From Streptomyces nojiriensis (lineage in GTDB: Bacteria; Actinomycetota; Actinomycetes; Streptomycetales; Streptomycetaceae), in contig NZ_CP071139.1 of the NCBI RefSeq assembly GCF_017639205.1, forward strand, positions 8,617,501 through 8,681,500: DNA of 64,000 nt, read 5' to 3'. The notes below the pieces were generated by a model. The model was not told where the DNA came from. It did no database searches and was given only the letters and a program-made list of their open reading frames with translations. This document shows, piece by piece, positions 32,923-40,231 of the stretch (positions are counted from its first letter, which is position 1; each line of letters opens with the position of its first letter). The position numbers and the translations under genes were made by a program.

Positions 32923-33729
32923 TCAGTGACCGGCAGGCGGCTCGAAGCAGCCGCCCTCGGGGTACGGGCCGTTGGTCTTCACCTGGTAGTTGGTCTTCTG
33001 CACGAAGGCGGTGACGCAGGCGTCGTCATGGACACGGACACCGACCAACGCGCCCTCGGGCGTGACGTAGTGGTCCGTCTCGAAACGGGAGCCCATGTCC
33101 CGTACGGTGAGCGTTCCGCCGAGCCACTCACCCTTCGGCCCGAACCGTTCCTCCTGGAACCCGAGGTCGAGCAGGGCCGCGCGCACGCTCGTCGGATCCC
33201 ACGTCCCGCTCTCCCAGAGCCGCTTGAGGACGGGCTCGATGCGGTCGGCATCCTTCTGCGCGTCCTGCGCGCTCGCGGGCGACATGTCACCCGGGATGCG
33301 GAAGCCGTTGTTCTCGCGATAGTGCGAACCCGCCCCCTCCGACGCCGTATCCGCCGGGCCGGGGTGATCGCGGTCCCAGTTGTGCTGGGCGATCACCAGC
33401 AGCGCGCCCGCCAGGGAGGCGGCGAACAACTGCGACATCGCCGTCCAGCGCGCACGGAACACGAGCGCGATGACCGCGACCACGAGCACGGTCACCAGGA
33501 AGTCCTGGATCCGCGCCATGTACGCGAGGTCCGCCGCCTCGATCCGGTCCTGGTCTCCCTGAGCGGCCCAGACCTCCATGCCGTGCCCGAGCATGAAGTC
33601 CAGCGCGAGCCATCCCGCCCCGAGCAGCAACAGGGGAATACCGACGGCCAGGTCTGCGGCGAGGGGCGTCCGGCGTGACCAGGGTCGCCGGCCATGCCGG
33701 GGTCGGGGCTCGGTCAGGGAATCAGTCAT
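32923..33729 (-). CDS. Membrane protein, possibly DUF6234-like
   Basis: 268 residues from the ATG at 33729 (MTDSLTEP). Two or three membrane segments lie in the first half (LAVGIPLLLLGAGWLAL, FLVTVLVVAVIALVF, FAASLAGALLVIA). An extracytoplasmic domain of about 130 residues ends in TNGPYPEGGCFEPPAGH and has two cysteines (DDACVTAF and GGCFEPP). The C-terminal motif resembles what I remember as DUF6234; function unknown. The stop codon touches the end of the IS5 remnant, so the insertion reached the very end of this gene. Confidence 0.6.
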   Translation of the reverse strand: MTDSLTEPRPRHGRRPWSRRTPLAADLAVGIPLLLLGAGWLALDFMLGHGMEVWAAQGDQDRIEAADLAYMARIQDFLVTVLVVAVIALVFRARWTAMSQLFAASLAGALLVIAQHNWDRDHPGPADTASEGAGSHYRENNGFRIPGDMSPASAQDAQKDADRIEPVLKRLWESGTWDPTSVRAALLDLGFQEERFGPKGEWLGGTLTVRDMGSRFETDHYVTPEGALVGVRVHDDACVTAFVQKTNYQVKTNGPYPEGGCFEPPAGH

Positions 33730-33797
33730 GGCCGCATCATGCCGAGCCTGCGGCGGGGAGGCATGAGTACGCGTACTCACCCGCCGCCCCCTTGTGA

Positions 33798-34664
33798 TCA
33801 CCCTGTGAAATGGGCGCGGTGCTCGTGGAGGAAGGCGTCGAGGGTGCGGGGCGGGCGGCCCAGGACGTCGCTGACGGTGGTGGTGGGGGTTTCGGGACGG
33901 GTCACGGCGAGTTGCTGGATCTCCGTCACGTGGTCGGCGAGCCAGGCGGGCATGCGGGCGTGGTGGAGGAGGTTGTCGCGCAGTTCGTCCGGGGTGAGGC
34001 CGACGTAGCGGATCCGCCGGCCGGTCAGGGCGGTCAGCCGTGAGGCGAGTTCGGGGTAGGAGACGGCTTCGGGTCCGGTCAGCGTGTAGGTGCCGCCGGC
34101 GATGTCCGGCCTGGTGAGGGCGGCTGCGGCGACGTCGCCGATGTCGCGGCAGTCGATGAGGTTGCAGGGCGCGTCGCCCGTGGTGCCGAGGACGACGCCC
34201 TGGGCGACGCCCGGAGCCAGGCGCAGCAGGTTCTGCATGAACGCGTAGGGGCGCAGGACGGTGCGGGTCAGGCCACTGGCGCGCAGGTGCTCCTCGACGG
34301 CGTGGTGGCCGCGGGAGACGGCGACCGGGGAGTCGGGCTCGGCGGCGGGTGCGGAGATCTTGACGATGTGTCCGATGCCGGCGTGGGCGGCGACGTCGAT
34401 GACGCGGGTTTCGAGCTCGACCTGTGCGGGGCCGTTGGCCATGGCGAGGAAGAGCTGGTCGGCGCCCTTGAACGCGGTGTGCAGCGAGTGGGGGTCGGTG
34501 GCGTCGGCGTACCGGACCTCGACGGGCGGCTGGTGCCCGCCGGTCGTACCGGGGACCGGCGTGTTCGGGGTGCGGGTCAGTGCGCGGACGGGTGTGCCGA
34601 CGGCGAGGAGGCTGTGGAGCAGGGCGTTCCCGGTCGCTCCGGTGGCTCCCATGACAACGATCAT
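33798..34664 (-). CDS. NmrA-like NAD(P)-binding oxidoreductase
   Basis: 288 residues. It has the atypical-SDR N-terminal motif VVMGATGATGNALL (GxxGxxG), VRALTR, and the later core IDCRDIGDVAAAAL and TYTLTGPEAVSYPELA, as in NmrA/HSCARG and quinone-reductase-like (QOR2) proteins. There is no YxxxK, as usual in this group. AAGGAATG precedes the ATG. It is likely an NAD(P) redox sensor or quinone reductase, co-transcribed with the membrane protein upstream and probably under control of the MarR regulator. Confidence 0.85.
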   Translation of the reverse strand: MIVVMGATGATGNALLHSLLAVGTPVRALTRTPNTPVPGTTGGHQPPVEVRYADATDPHSLHTAFKGADQLFLAMANGPAQVELETRVIDVAAHAGIGHIVKISAPAAEPDSPVAVSRGHHAVEEHLRASGLTRTVLRPYAFMQNLLRLAPGVAQGVVLGTTGDAPCNLIDCRDIGDVAAAALTRPDIAGGTYTLTGPEAVSYPELASRLTALTGRRIRYVGLTPDELRDNLLHHARMPAWLADHVTEIQQLAVTRPETPTTTVSDVLGRPPRTLDAFLHEHRAHFTG

Positions 34665-34715
34665 TGCGTGCTCATTCCTTTTTGACGTACCGGCTGCGGG
34701 TGCGGCCGGGGTGGG

Positions 34716-35216
34716 TCATGCCGATGGCGCTGTGGTGGAGCCGCGCCAGCGCAGGGTGACGATGGTGGCGGCGAGGGCCGCGGAGACGGGCAGGTCCACG
34801 CGCAGGCGCTCCAGCCACGGGGTGGCGGGGACCGGGGTGTGGGCGGGCAGCCACTGGGCGGCGAACCACCCCAGCAGGGCTGCCGCGACGGCGGCGATGA
34901 CGACGAGTACGGCGGCCAGGACACCGCGCGGCGTGGTGAGGGTCCACCGTCGGGGCCGTCCGCCGTGCCGCAGCCAGGTGCCCACCAGGAACGCCACCAC
35001 GGCGGAGGTGCCGGCGATGGAGGTGCAGGCGGCCACGGCCAGGTCCCGCTGCCCGGTGAGGACCCCGGCCGCACCGGCCGTCAGCGCGGGCGCGGCGTAG
35101 GAGGTCAGCACCTCGCGCCACAGCGTGAACGGCCGGGACGGTCGGGGTGGCTGCGGCGGCCGGGACGGCCGGGGGGCTGTTCGGTGCGGGCTGGTGGTGT
35201 GCTCGGGGGCGGTCAT
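34716..35216 (-). CDS. Hypothetical membrane protein
   Basis: 166 residues. A Pro/Arg-rich cytosolic start (PRPSRPPQPPRPSRP) is followed by four hydrophobic segments (YAAPALTAGAAGVL, AGTSAVVAFLVGTWL, GVLAAVLVVIAAVAAALLGWF, LPVSAALAATIVTL). No family recognised. It lies 51 bases upstream of the NmrA gene on the same strand. A strong inverted repeat at 35290-35307 lies upstream, so it is probably the first gene of a MarR-regulated unit. Confidence 0.65.
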   Translation of the reverse strand: MTAPEHTTSPHRTAPRPSRPPQPPRPSRPFTLWREVLTSYAAPALTAGAAGVLTGQRDLAVAACTSIAGTSAVVAFLVGTWLRHGGRPRRWTLTTPRGVLAAVLVVIAAVAAALLGWFAAQWLPAHTPVPATPWLERLRVDLPVSAALAATIVTLRWRGSTTAPSA

Positions 35217-35289
35217 GCCGGCCTCTTTCTCGCTCGGGTGAGGGAAGTGAAGGGGTGCGGTGGTGGGTCGTCGGCCTGCTCCGGCAGGG

Positions 35290-35307
35290 TAATTAGGTGG
35301 CTAATTA
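35290..35307. promoter_or_regulatory. Palindromic operator, copy 1 (upstream of the membrane protein/NmrA unit)
   Basis: TAATTAGGTGGCTAATTA has perfect 7-base arms (TAATTAG/CTAATTA) and is very AT-rich for this genome. It lies 74 bases upstream of the start at 35216. It matches the copy at 35890-35907 in 14 of 18 bases, the pattern expected of one regulator binding both. Confidence 0.75.
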
Positions 35308-35365
35308 TTACGGCGTGAAAAGGGCCCCGTCCCGTGGGGCGGAGCCGAAACGGCCGTGGTCGGGG

Positions 35366-35884
35366 TCAGTCCGCCGCGAGGGCCGCACTGCCGCGCACGA
35401 CGCGGGCGAGCAGGTCCAGGAACACCGCGCGCTCCTCGACGGAAAGGTCGCCCACCATCGCCTCCAGTCGCCCGAAATGCTCGGACGCCATGTCGCGCAG
35501 GCGCTGCGCCCCCCGGGCGGTCAGGACGGCCACCGTGCCCCGGCCGTCCTCCGTGGACGGGCGGCGGGCGATCAGGCCCTCGCGTTCCAGGCCGTCCAGC
35601 AGGCCGGTGATCGTGGCCCTGGAGACGCCGAGGTCGACCGCGAGGCGCGAGGGGGACTTCTCCCCGCCGTGGTCCTCCAGGTCGGCGAGCAGGCGGTAGC
35701 GCCCCGTCGAGAGGCCGAACCGGGCGAAGTGCGCCTCGGCCGCCCGGCCGACCCGCGCGCCCGCCGAGATCAGCCGCACCGCGACCAGCACCGCCTGCGG
35801 GTCGACCTCCAGGCCGTAGTGCTCGACCTGGCGCCTGGCCTGGTCCAGCGTGGGTGCCTCGCCGTCGATGCCGTCCCTCGTCAT
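35366..35884 (-). CDS. MarR-family transcriptional regulator
   Basis: 172 residues from the ATG at 35884 (MTRDGIDGE). It has the MarR winged helix: LSTGRYRLLADLEDHGG, SPSRLAVDLGVSRATITGLLDGLEREGLIARRPSTEDGR, then the wing and the dimerisation helices. The operator-like repeat at 35890-35907 lies 6 bases upstream of its start, so it is probably autoregulated. A second copy of the repeat lies just beyond its 3' end, upstream of the membrane protein and NmrA genes, its likely targets. Confidence 0.9.
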   Translation of the reverse strand: MTRDGIDGEAPTLDQARRQVEHYGLEVDPQAVLVAVRLISAGARVGRAAEAHFARFGLSTGRYRLLADLEDHGGEKSPSRLAVDLGVSRATITGLLDGLEREGLIARRPSTEDGRGTVAVLTARGAQRLRDMASEHFGRLEAMVGDLSVEERAVFLDLLARVVRGSAALAAD

Positions 35885-35889
35885 GAAAG

Positions 35890-35907
35890 TAATATGGCGG
35901 CTAATCA
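35890..35907. promoter_or_regulatory. Operator, copy 2 (upstream of marR-type gene)
   Basis: TAATATGGCGGCTAATCA is an imperfect version of the palindrome at 35290-35307. It sits where a bound MarR dimer would block the promoter or start of the regulator gene. Confidence 0.65.
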
Positions 35908-36010
35908 TTCGCCGTGTCAAGGGGGCGGAACGCCAGGGGATCGGCCGTGCGTGGGGGCGGAATCGGCCAATCGGGACCGCGCGACCGCTCCGCCCTCACC
36001 GACAGGTATA

Positions 36011-36029
36011 GACCAATGCTACGTTGGTC
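36011..36029. promoter_or_regulatory. GntR-type operator with overlapping -10 box
   Basis: GACCAATGCTACGTTGGTC has 6-base arms (GACCAA/TTGGTC) around 7 bases. TATAGA at 36007-36012 is a plausible -10 hexamer that overlaps the left arm. The site lies 44 bases upstream of the GntR gene, which suggests autoregulation. Confidence 0.6.
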
Positions 36030-36072
36030 GAGCAGACCGCGCAGTCCTTGACCACCCGTCAGAGGAGAAGCC

Positions 36073-36894
36073 ATGCCCTCCCCTTCGCGGGGCGGCGGCC
36101 AGGCCGCCATGCCCAAGTACCAGCGGATCGCCGCAGCGCTGCGCCGCGATCTCGACCGCGCCGCACACACCCCCGGCGGCAGACTGCCGTCCGAACGCAG
36201 CCTCGCCGCCCGCTACCAGGTCAACCGGCAGACCATCAGGGCCGCGCTCCAGTGCCTGCGCGAGGACGGGCTCGTCGTCACCGGCCGCCGCGGCACCCGC
36301 CCCGCCGTCCCCGTCCTCGCCGCCGTCTCCGTCGTCCCGGCCCCGGCGCCCTCCGCAGGCCCCTCCGTAGGCCCCTCCGCGGGGCCCGCGCCGGCCCGGA
36401 GCTGGGTCACCCTCGTCACCGTCCCGCCCTCGCTCGGCACGCTCCTCGCCATGGCCGGCGGAGACCGCACCCTGGTCCATCACCACCGCGAACGCGGCCC
36501 GGCCGGTGAGACCGTCCGCGACGCCGTCACCTACATCAGCCCCGGAGCCGTCGCGCGGAGTCCGGAGCTGGCCGCCCTCCGGAACCGGGCGGCGGCGACG
36601 GTGACCGACCGCGCGCAGGACCTGACCCCCCTGCATCGCTGGCTCGACCGTGCCGCCGCGGCCGGCCGGGTCGCAGAGACCCTCACCATGACCCGCATCA
36701 CCCACCCGCAGGCCGCCGCCCCGGCTTCCGCCCCGCCCTCCGCCCAGGTCTGCGGCCTGACCGTCCGCCGCACCCTGCACGACAGCTCCGGCCGGCTGCT
36801 GGCCGTCACCGACCTGGCCTTCCCCACCTGGGACCGCCTCACCTTCCACCGGGACCGCCGCGACCGCGCGACCACCGGTTTCCGCATCACGTAA
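36073..36894 (+). CDS. GntR-family transcriptional regulator
   Basis: 273 residues; AGAGGAGA lies before the ATG. The N-terminal GntR winged helix is clear: YQRIAAALRRDLD, GGRLPSERSLAARYQVNRQTIRAALQCLREDGLV. A low-complexity Pro/Ala/Gly linker (APAPSAGPSVGPSAGPAPA) joins it to a UTRA-like ligand domain (RITHPQ, LTVRRTLHDSSGRLLAVTDLAFP). Ligand unknown. It lies upstream of the glycine betaine ABC operon on the same strand and might regulate it, but 365 bases separate them. Confidence 0.88.
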   Translation: MPSPSRGGGQAAMPKYQRIAAALRRDLDRAAHTPGGRLPSERSLAARYQVNRQTIRAALQCLREDGLVVTGRRGTRPAVPVLAAVSVVPAPAPSAGPSVGPSAGPAPARSWVTLVTVPPSLGTLLAMAGGDRTLVHHHRERGPAGETVRDAVTYISPGAVARSPELAALRNRAAATVTDRAQDLTPLHRWLDRAAAAGRVAETLTMTRITHPQAAAPASAPPSAQVCGLTVRRTLHDSSGRLLAVTDLAFPTWDRLTFHRDRRDRATTGFRIT

Positions 36895-37259
36895 CCGCCG
36901 GAACCGCACTGTGGCCTCGGCCACACCCCGTGCGGCGGCGCACCGGGCCCGGCGGCCGGTCCGGCCGCCGGGTCGCCGCCCCAACTCCTCGCCGGGGGCG
37001 GGCGTACCCGGCCACGGTCGTCCGCGACCGCCCGCCCCGGCCCGCGGCGCCGCCTACGGGGCCCGCGTACCCCGTAAGTGAGGAGGGTCACCCCGGTGTT
37101 TGCGCAGGTGAATGCCGGGCATCGGCGCTGCTGGAGCGGAACCATGTCCTCCGGCCCATCGCGGCGGAGGACACGGCGCACACGGGCAGATCCCGTCCCG
37201 CTCCACGGCCCGCCGCTCCGCCGGTGCGCGCCGTACTTGGTACGACCCGTGAGGTGTAT
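36895..37259 (+). promoter_or_regulatory. Gene-free leader region of the glycine betaine ABC operon
   Basis: These 365 bases hold no convincing gene. The operon for compatible-solute uptake starts right after, with GAGG at 37251-37254 as its ribosome site, so the region should contain an osmotically controlled promoter and possibly a structured leader. I looked for the conserved parts of a c-di-AMP (ydaO) riboswitch and did not find them. No strong dyad stands out. Confidence 0.35.
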
Positions 37260-38321
37260 GTGTCCACGCTCCAGGCCGAGCACGTCTACAAGGTGTTCGG
37301 GAGGCGCCCCGCCGACAGCGCTGCCGCCGTCCGCGCGCTCGAAAGCGGCGCAGACCGCGACGAGTTGCGTGCCGACGGGACCACCGCTGCCGTGATCGAC
37401 GCCTCCTTCGACGTCCGTCCCGGCCAGATCTTCGTCGTCATGGGTCTGTCGGGATCGGGCAAGTCCACTCTGCTGCGCATGCTGAACGGCCTGCTGGAAC
37501 CCACCGCGGGACGCATCCTCTTCGGTGGCCAGGACCTCACCGCGCTGAGCGCCGGTGAGCTGCGCCACGTACGGTCCACGAAGATCTCCATGGTCTTCCA
37601 GCACTTCGCACTGTTCCCGCACCGCAACGTGCTGGAGAACGCCGGCTACGGGCTCGAGGTGCAGGGCGTGCCCCGCCCCGAGCGCGAGCGGCGCGCCGCC
37701 GAGGCCCTGGCCCTGTGCGGCCTGGAAGGCTGGGAGAAGTCCTGGCCCGACGAGCTCTCGGGCGGCATGCAGCAGCGGGTCGGCCTCGCCCGGGCCCTGG
37801 CCACCGACGCCGAGCTCCTGCTGATGGACGAGTCCTTCAGCGCGCTGGACCCGCTGATCCGTCGCGACATGCAGGACCAGCTGCTGGAGCTCCAGCGGAC
37901 CCTGAAGAAGACCATCGTCTTCATCACCCACGACCTCAACGAGGCGATGCGCCTCGGCGACGGCATCGCCGTCATGCGCGACGGCCGCATCGTCCAGCAG
38001 GGCACCGCCGAGGACATCCTCACCCGCCCCGCCGACGACTACGTCGCCTCCTTCATCCAGGACGTGGACCGCTCCCGGGTCCTGACGGCCGACGCCGTCA
38101 TGGACGATCCGGAACCGGCCGCCGACGCCTGCGACTGCCCCACCGTCACCGCCGGGACCCCGCTCGCCGAGCTGTGCGCGGTCAGCGCCCGCGTCCCGCA
38201 CGCGGTCGCCGTCACCGGCGCGGACGGCGCCGTCATCGGCTCCGTGCCCCAGGACCGCCTCATCGCCTTCATCGGCGACGAGCAGCGGCCCCCGATGTAC
38301 TGCGCGGAGGTGGCCGCCTGA
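37260..38321 (+). CDS. Glycine betaine/proline ABC transporter, ATP-binding protein
   Basis: 353 residues from the GTG at 37260. It has Walker A GLSGSGKST, the Q-loop MVFQHFALFPH, signature ELSGGMQQRVG, Walker B ELLLMDESFSALD and the switch His in FITHDLNEAM. An insert at about residues 15-45 before Walker A is usual in the ProV/OpuAA family, as is VYKVFG at the N-terminus. The C-terminal 90 residues are a CBS-like tail with a CDCPTV segment. It powers uptake of compatible solutes in osmotic stress. Its stop overlaps the next start by one base (TGATG). Confidence 0.92.
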   Translation: MSTLQAEHVYKVFGRRPADSAAAVRALESGADRDELRADGTTAAVIDASFDVRPGQIFVVMGLSGSGKSTLLRMLNGLLEPTAGRILFGGQDLTALSAGELRHVRSTKISMVFQHFALFPHRNVLENAGYGLEVQGVPRPERERRAAEALALCGLEGWEKSWPDELSGGMQQRVGLARALATDAELLLMDESFSALDPLIRRDMQDQLLELQRTLKKTIVFITHDLNEAMRLGDGIAVMRDGRIVQQGTAEDILTRPADDYVASFIQDVDRSRVLTADAVMDDPEPAADACDCPTVTAGTPLAELCAVSARVPHAVAVTGADGAVIGSVPQDRLIAFIGDEQRPPMYCAEVAA

Positions 38322-40114
38322 TGCCCCGCCTGCACCTCGGCGCCTGGGTCGACCACGGGGTCGACTTCCTCCAGAGCCACCTCTCCTGGCTGTTCGAGGC
38401 CATCAGCGTGCTCGTCACCGGCCTCTACGACGGCATCGACGCCGTCCTCTCCGCCCCCGCACCGCTGCTCTTCGCGGGCATCCTCGCCGTCGCCGCCTGG
38501 TGGCTGCGCGGTCTGCTGGCGGGCCTGCTCGCCTTCGCGGGCTTCGCGCTGGTCGACTCCCTCGGCCTGTGGGACGACGCCATGTCCACCCTGTCCCTGG
38601 TCCTGGTCGCCACCCTCGTCACCCTGGCGTTCGCGATCCCGCTCGGCATCTGGGCGTCCAGATCCGACCGGGTCAGCGCCCTGCTGCGGCCGGTCCTGGA
38701 CTTCATGCAGACCATGCCGGCCATGGTCTACCTGATCCCCGGCATCATCTTCTTCGGGGTGGGCGTGGTGCCCGGCATCATCGCGACCATCATCTTCTCG
38801 CTGCCTCCGGGCGTGCGGATGACCGAGCTCGGCATCCGCCAGGTCGACGGGGAACTGGTCGAGGCCGCCGAGGCCTTCGGCACCAGCCCGCGCGACACGC
38901 TCGTACGCGTCCAGCTCCCGCTGGCCCTGCCCACCGTCATGGCGGGCGTCAACCAGGTCATCATGCTGGGCCTGTCCATGGTCGTCATCGCCGGCATGGT
39001 CGGCGGCGGCGGACTCGGCGGCGCCGTCTACAAGGCCATCGGCAACGTCGACATCGGCCTCGGTTTCGAGGCGGGCGTCTCCATCGTCATCCTCGCCATG
39101 TACCTGGACCGGATGACCGGCGCGCTCGGCCGCCACGTCTCCCCGATCGGCCGCCGTACGCTCGCCAAGGCGCGGGCCGCCGCCACCGGCGCGGCCAAGG
39201 TGTGGAACCACCGCCCCCAGCCGGCGTACGCGATCAGCGGCGCCGTGGTCCTGGCGCTCGTAGCGGGCGGCCTGAACACCTTCGGCGGCTCCGCCGCCGA
39301 GGACGGCCCGGCCGGCGCCGCGAACATCGGCAAGGGCCGCACCCTCTCCGTCGGCTACATCCCGTGGGACGAGGGCATCGCCTCCACCTTCCTGTGGAAG
39401 GAGCTCCTGGAGCGCCGAGGCTTCAAGGTCGACGCCCGCCAGCTGGAGGCCGGGGCTCTCTACACCGGACTGGCCGGCGGCCAGCTCGACTTCCAGACCG
39501 ACGCCTGGCTGCCCGTCACCCACGCCCAGTACTGGGAGAAGTACGGGAACAGGCTGGAGGACCTCGGCTCCTGGTACGGCCCCACCTCGCTGGAGCTGTC
39601 CGTGCCCTCCTACGTGAAGGACGTCCGTTCGCTCGCCGATCTCAAGGGCAAGGCGGACCGGTTCAAGGGCCGGATCATCGGCATCGAGCCGAGCGCCGGC
39701 GAGATGTCGATCCTCAAGGACAAGGTCCTGAAGGACTACGGCCTCGACGGCGAGTACCAGGTCGTCGACGGCTCCACGCCCGGCATGCTCGCCGAGCTGA
39801 AGCGGGCCTACGAGAAGAAGGAGCCCGTCGCCGTCGTGCTGTGGTCCCCGCACTGGGCGTACTCCTCCTACGAGCTGACCAAGCTCGAGGACCCGCAGGG
39901 CGCCTGGGGCAAGGGCGACGGCATCCACACCCTGGCCCGCAAGGGCTTCGCGGAGGACGAGCCGGAGGTCGCCGCATGGCTGAAGTCCTTCAAGCTCACC
40001 GAGGAGCAGCTGACCGGCCTGGAAGCGAAGATCCAGCGGACGGGGAAGGGCAAGGAACAGCAGGCGGTCCGCGCCTGGCTGCAGGACCACCCCGAGATCG
40101 ACCGGCTCGCGTAG
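38321..40114 (+). CDS. Glycine betaine/proline ABC transporter, permease fused to substrate-binding domain
   Basis: 597 residues. The N-terminal 300 are a ProW/OpuAB-type permease with about seven membrane segments and the permease loop ELVEAAEAFGTSPRDTLVRVQLPLALPTV. After a further hydrophobic helix (AYAISGAVVLALVAGGLNTFG) comes an OpuAC-type binding domain of about 265 residues (GYIPWDEGIASTFLWKELLERRG, DFQTDAWLPVTHAQYWEKYG, GIEPSAGEMSI, VVLWSPHWAYSSY), displayed outside the cell. Trp and Tyr residues in these motifs would make the aromatic cage for the trimethylammonium group. With the ATPase this makes a complete importer. Confidence 0.92.
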   Translation: MPRLHLGAWVDHGVDFLQSHLSWLFEAISVLVTGLYDGIDAVLSAPAPLLFAGILAVAAWWLRGLLAGLLAFAGFALVDSLGLWDDAMSTLSLVLVATLVTLAFAIPLGIWASRSDRVSALLRPVLDFMQTMPAMVYLIPGIIFFGVGVVPGIIATIIFSLPPGVRMTELGIRQVDGELVEAAEAFGTSPRDTLVRVQLPLALPTVMAGVNQVIMLGLSMVVIAGMVGGGGLGGAVYKAIGNVDIGLGFEAGVSIVILAMYLDRMTGALGRHVSPIGRRTLAKARAAATGAAKVWNHRPQPAYAISGAVVLALVAGGLNTFGGSAAEDGPAGAANIGKGRTLSVGYIPWDEGIASTFLWKELLERRGFKVDARQLEAGALYTGLAGGQLDFQTDAWLPVTHAQYWEKYGNRLEDLGSWYGPTSLELSVPSYVKDVRSLADLKGKADRFKGRIIGIEPSAGEMSILKDKVLKDYGLDGEYQVVDGSTPGMLAELKRAYEKKEPVAVVLWSPHWAYSSYELTKLEDPQGAWGKGDGIHTLARKGFAEDEPEVAAWLKSFKLTEEQLTGLEAKIQRTGKGKEQQAVRAWLQDHPEIDRLA

Positions 40115-40153
40115 TACCGCGGTCGGCCTCGCGGCCGACGGCCGTCCCATAGC

Positions 40154-40215
40154 GAAGGCGCCGCCGCACGCAGGACCGTACGACGGTACGGGCCCTGCGC
40201 GCGGCGGCGCCCTTC
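40154..40215. terminator. Long bidirectional terminator hairpin
   Basis: A nearly continuous stem runs from GAAGGCGCCGCCGC at 40154 to GCGGCGGCGCCCTTC ending at 40215, with an inner stem CCGTAC/GTACGG and a short loop. It lies between the convergent ABC operon and MMPL gene, 40 and 17 bases from their stops. Confidence 0.85.
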
Positions 40216-40231
40216 GTGCGTCCGGGGCGGC

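Noticed and set aside
36895..37259. c-di-AMP riboswitch before the compatible-solute transporter
   Set aside because: The position is attractive, but I could not find the conserved ydaO motifs.
37315..37380. Degenerate insert in the glycine betaine ATPase as a sign of gene damage
   Set aside because: An insert before Walker A is normal in the ProV/OpuAA family.
38039..40150. A 703-codon open frame on the minus strand opposite the glycine betaine genes
   Set aside because: Low-complexity antisense translation; the plus strand has clear ABC transporter motifs.
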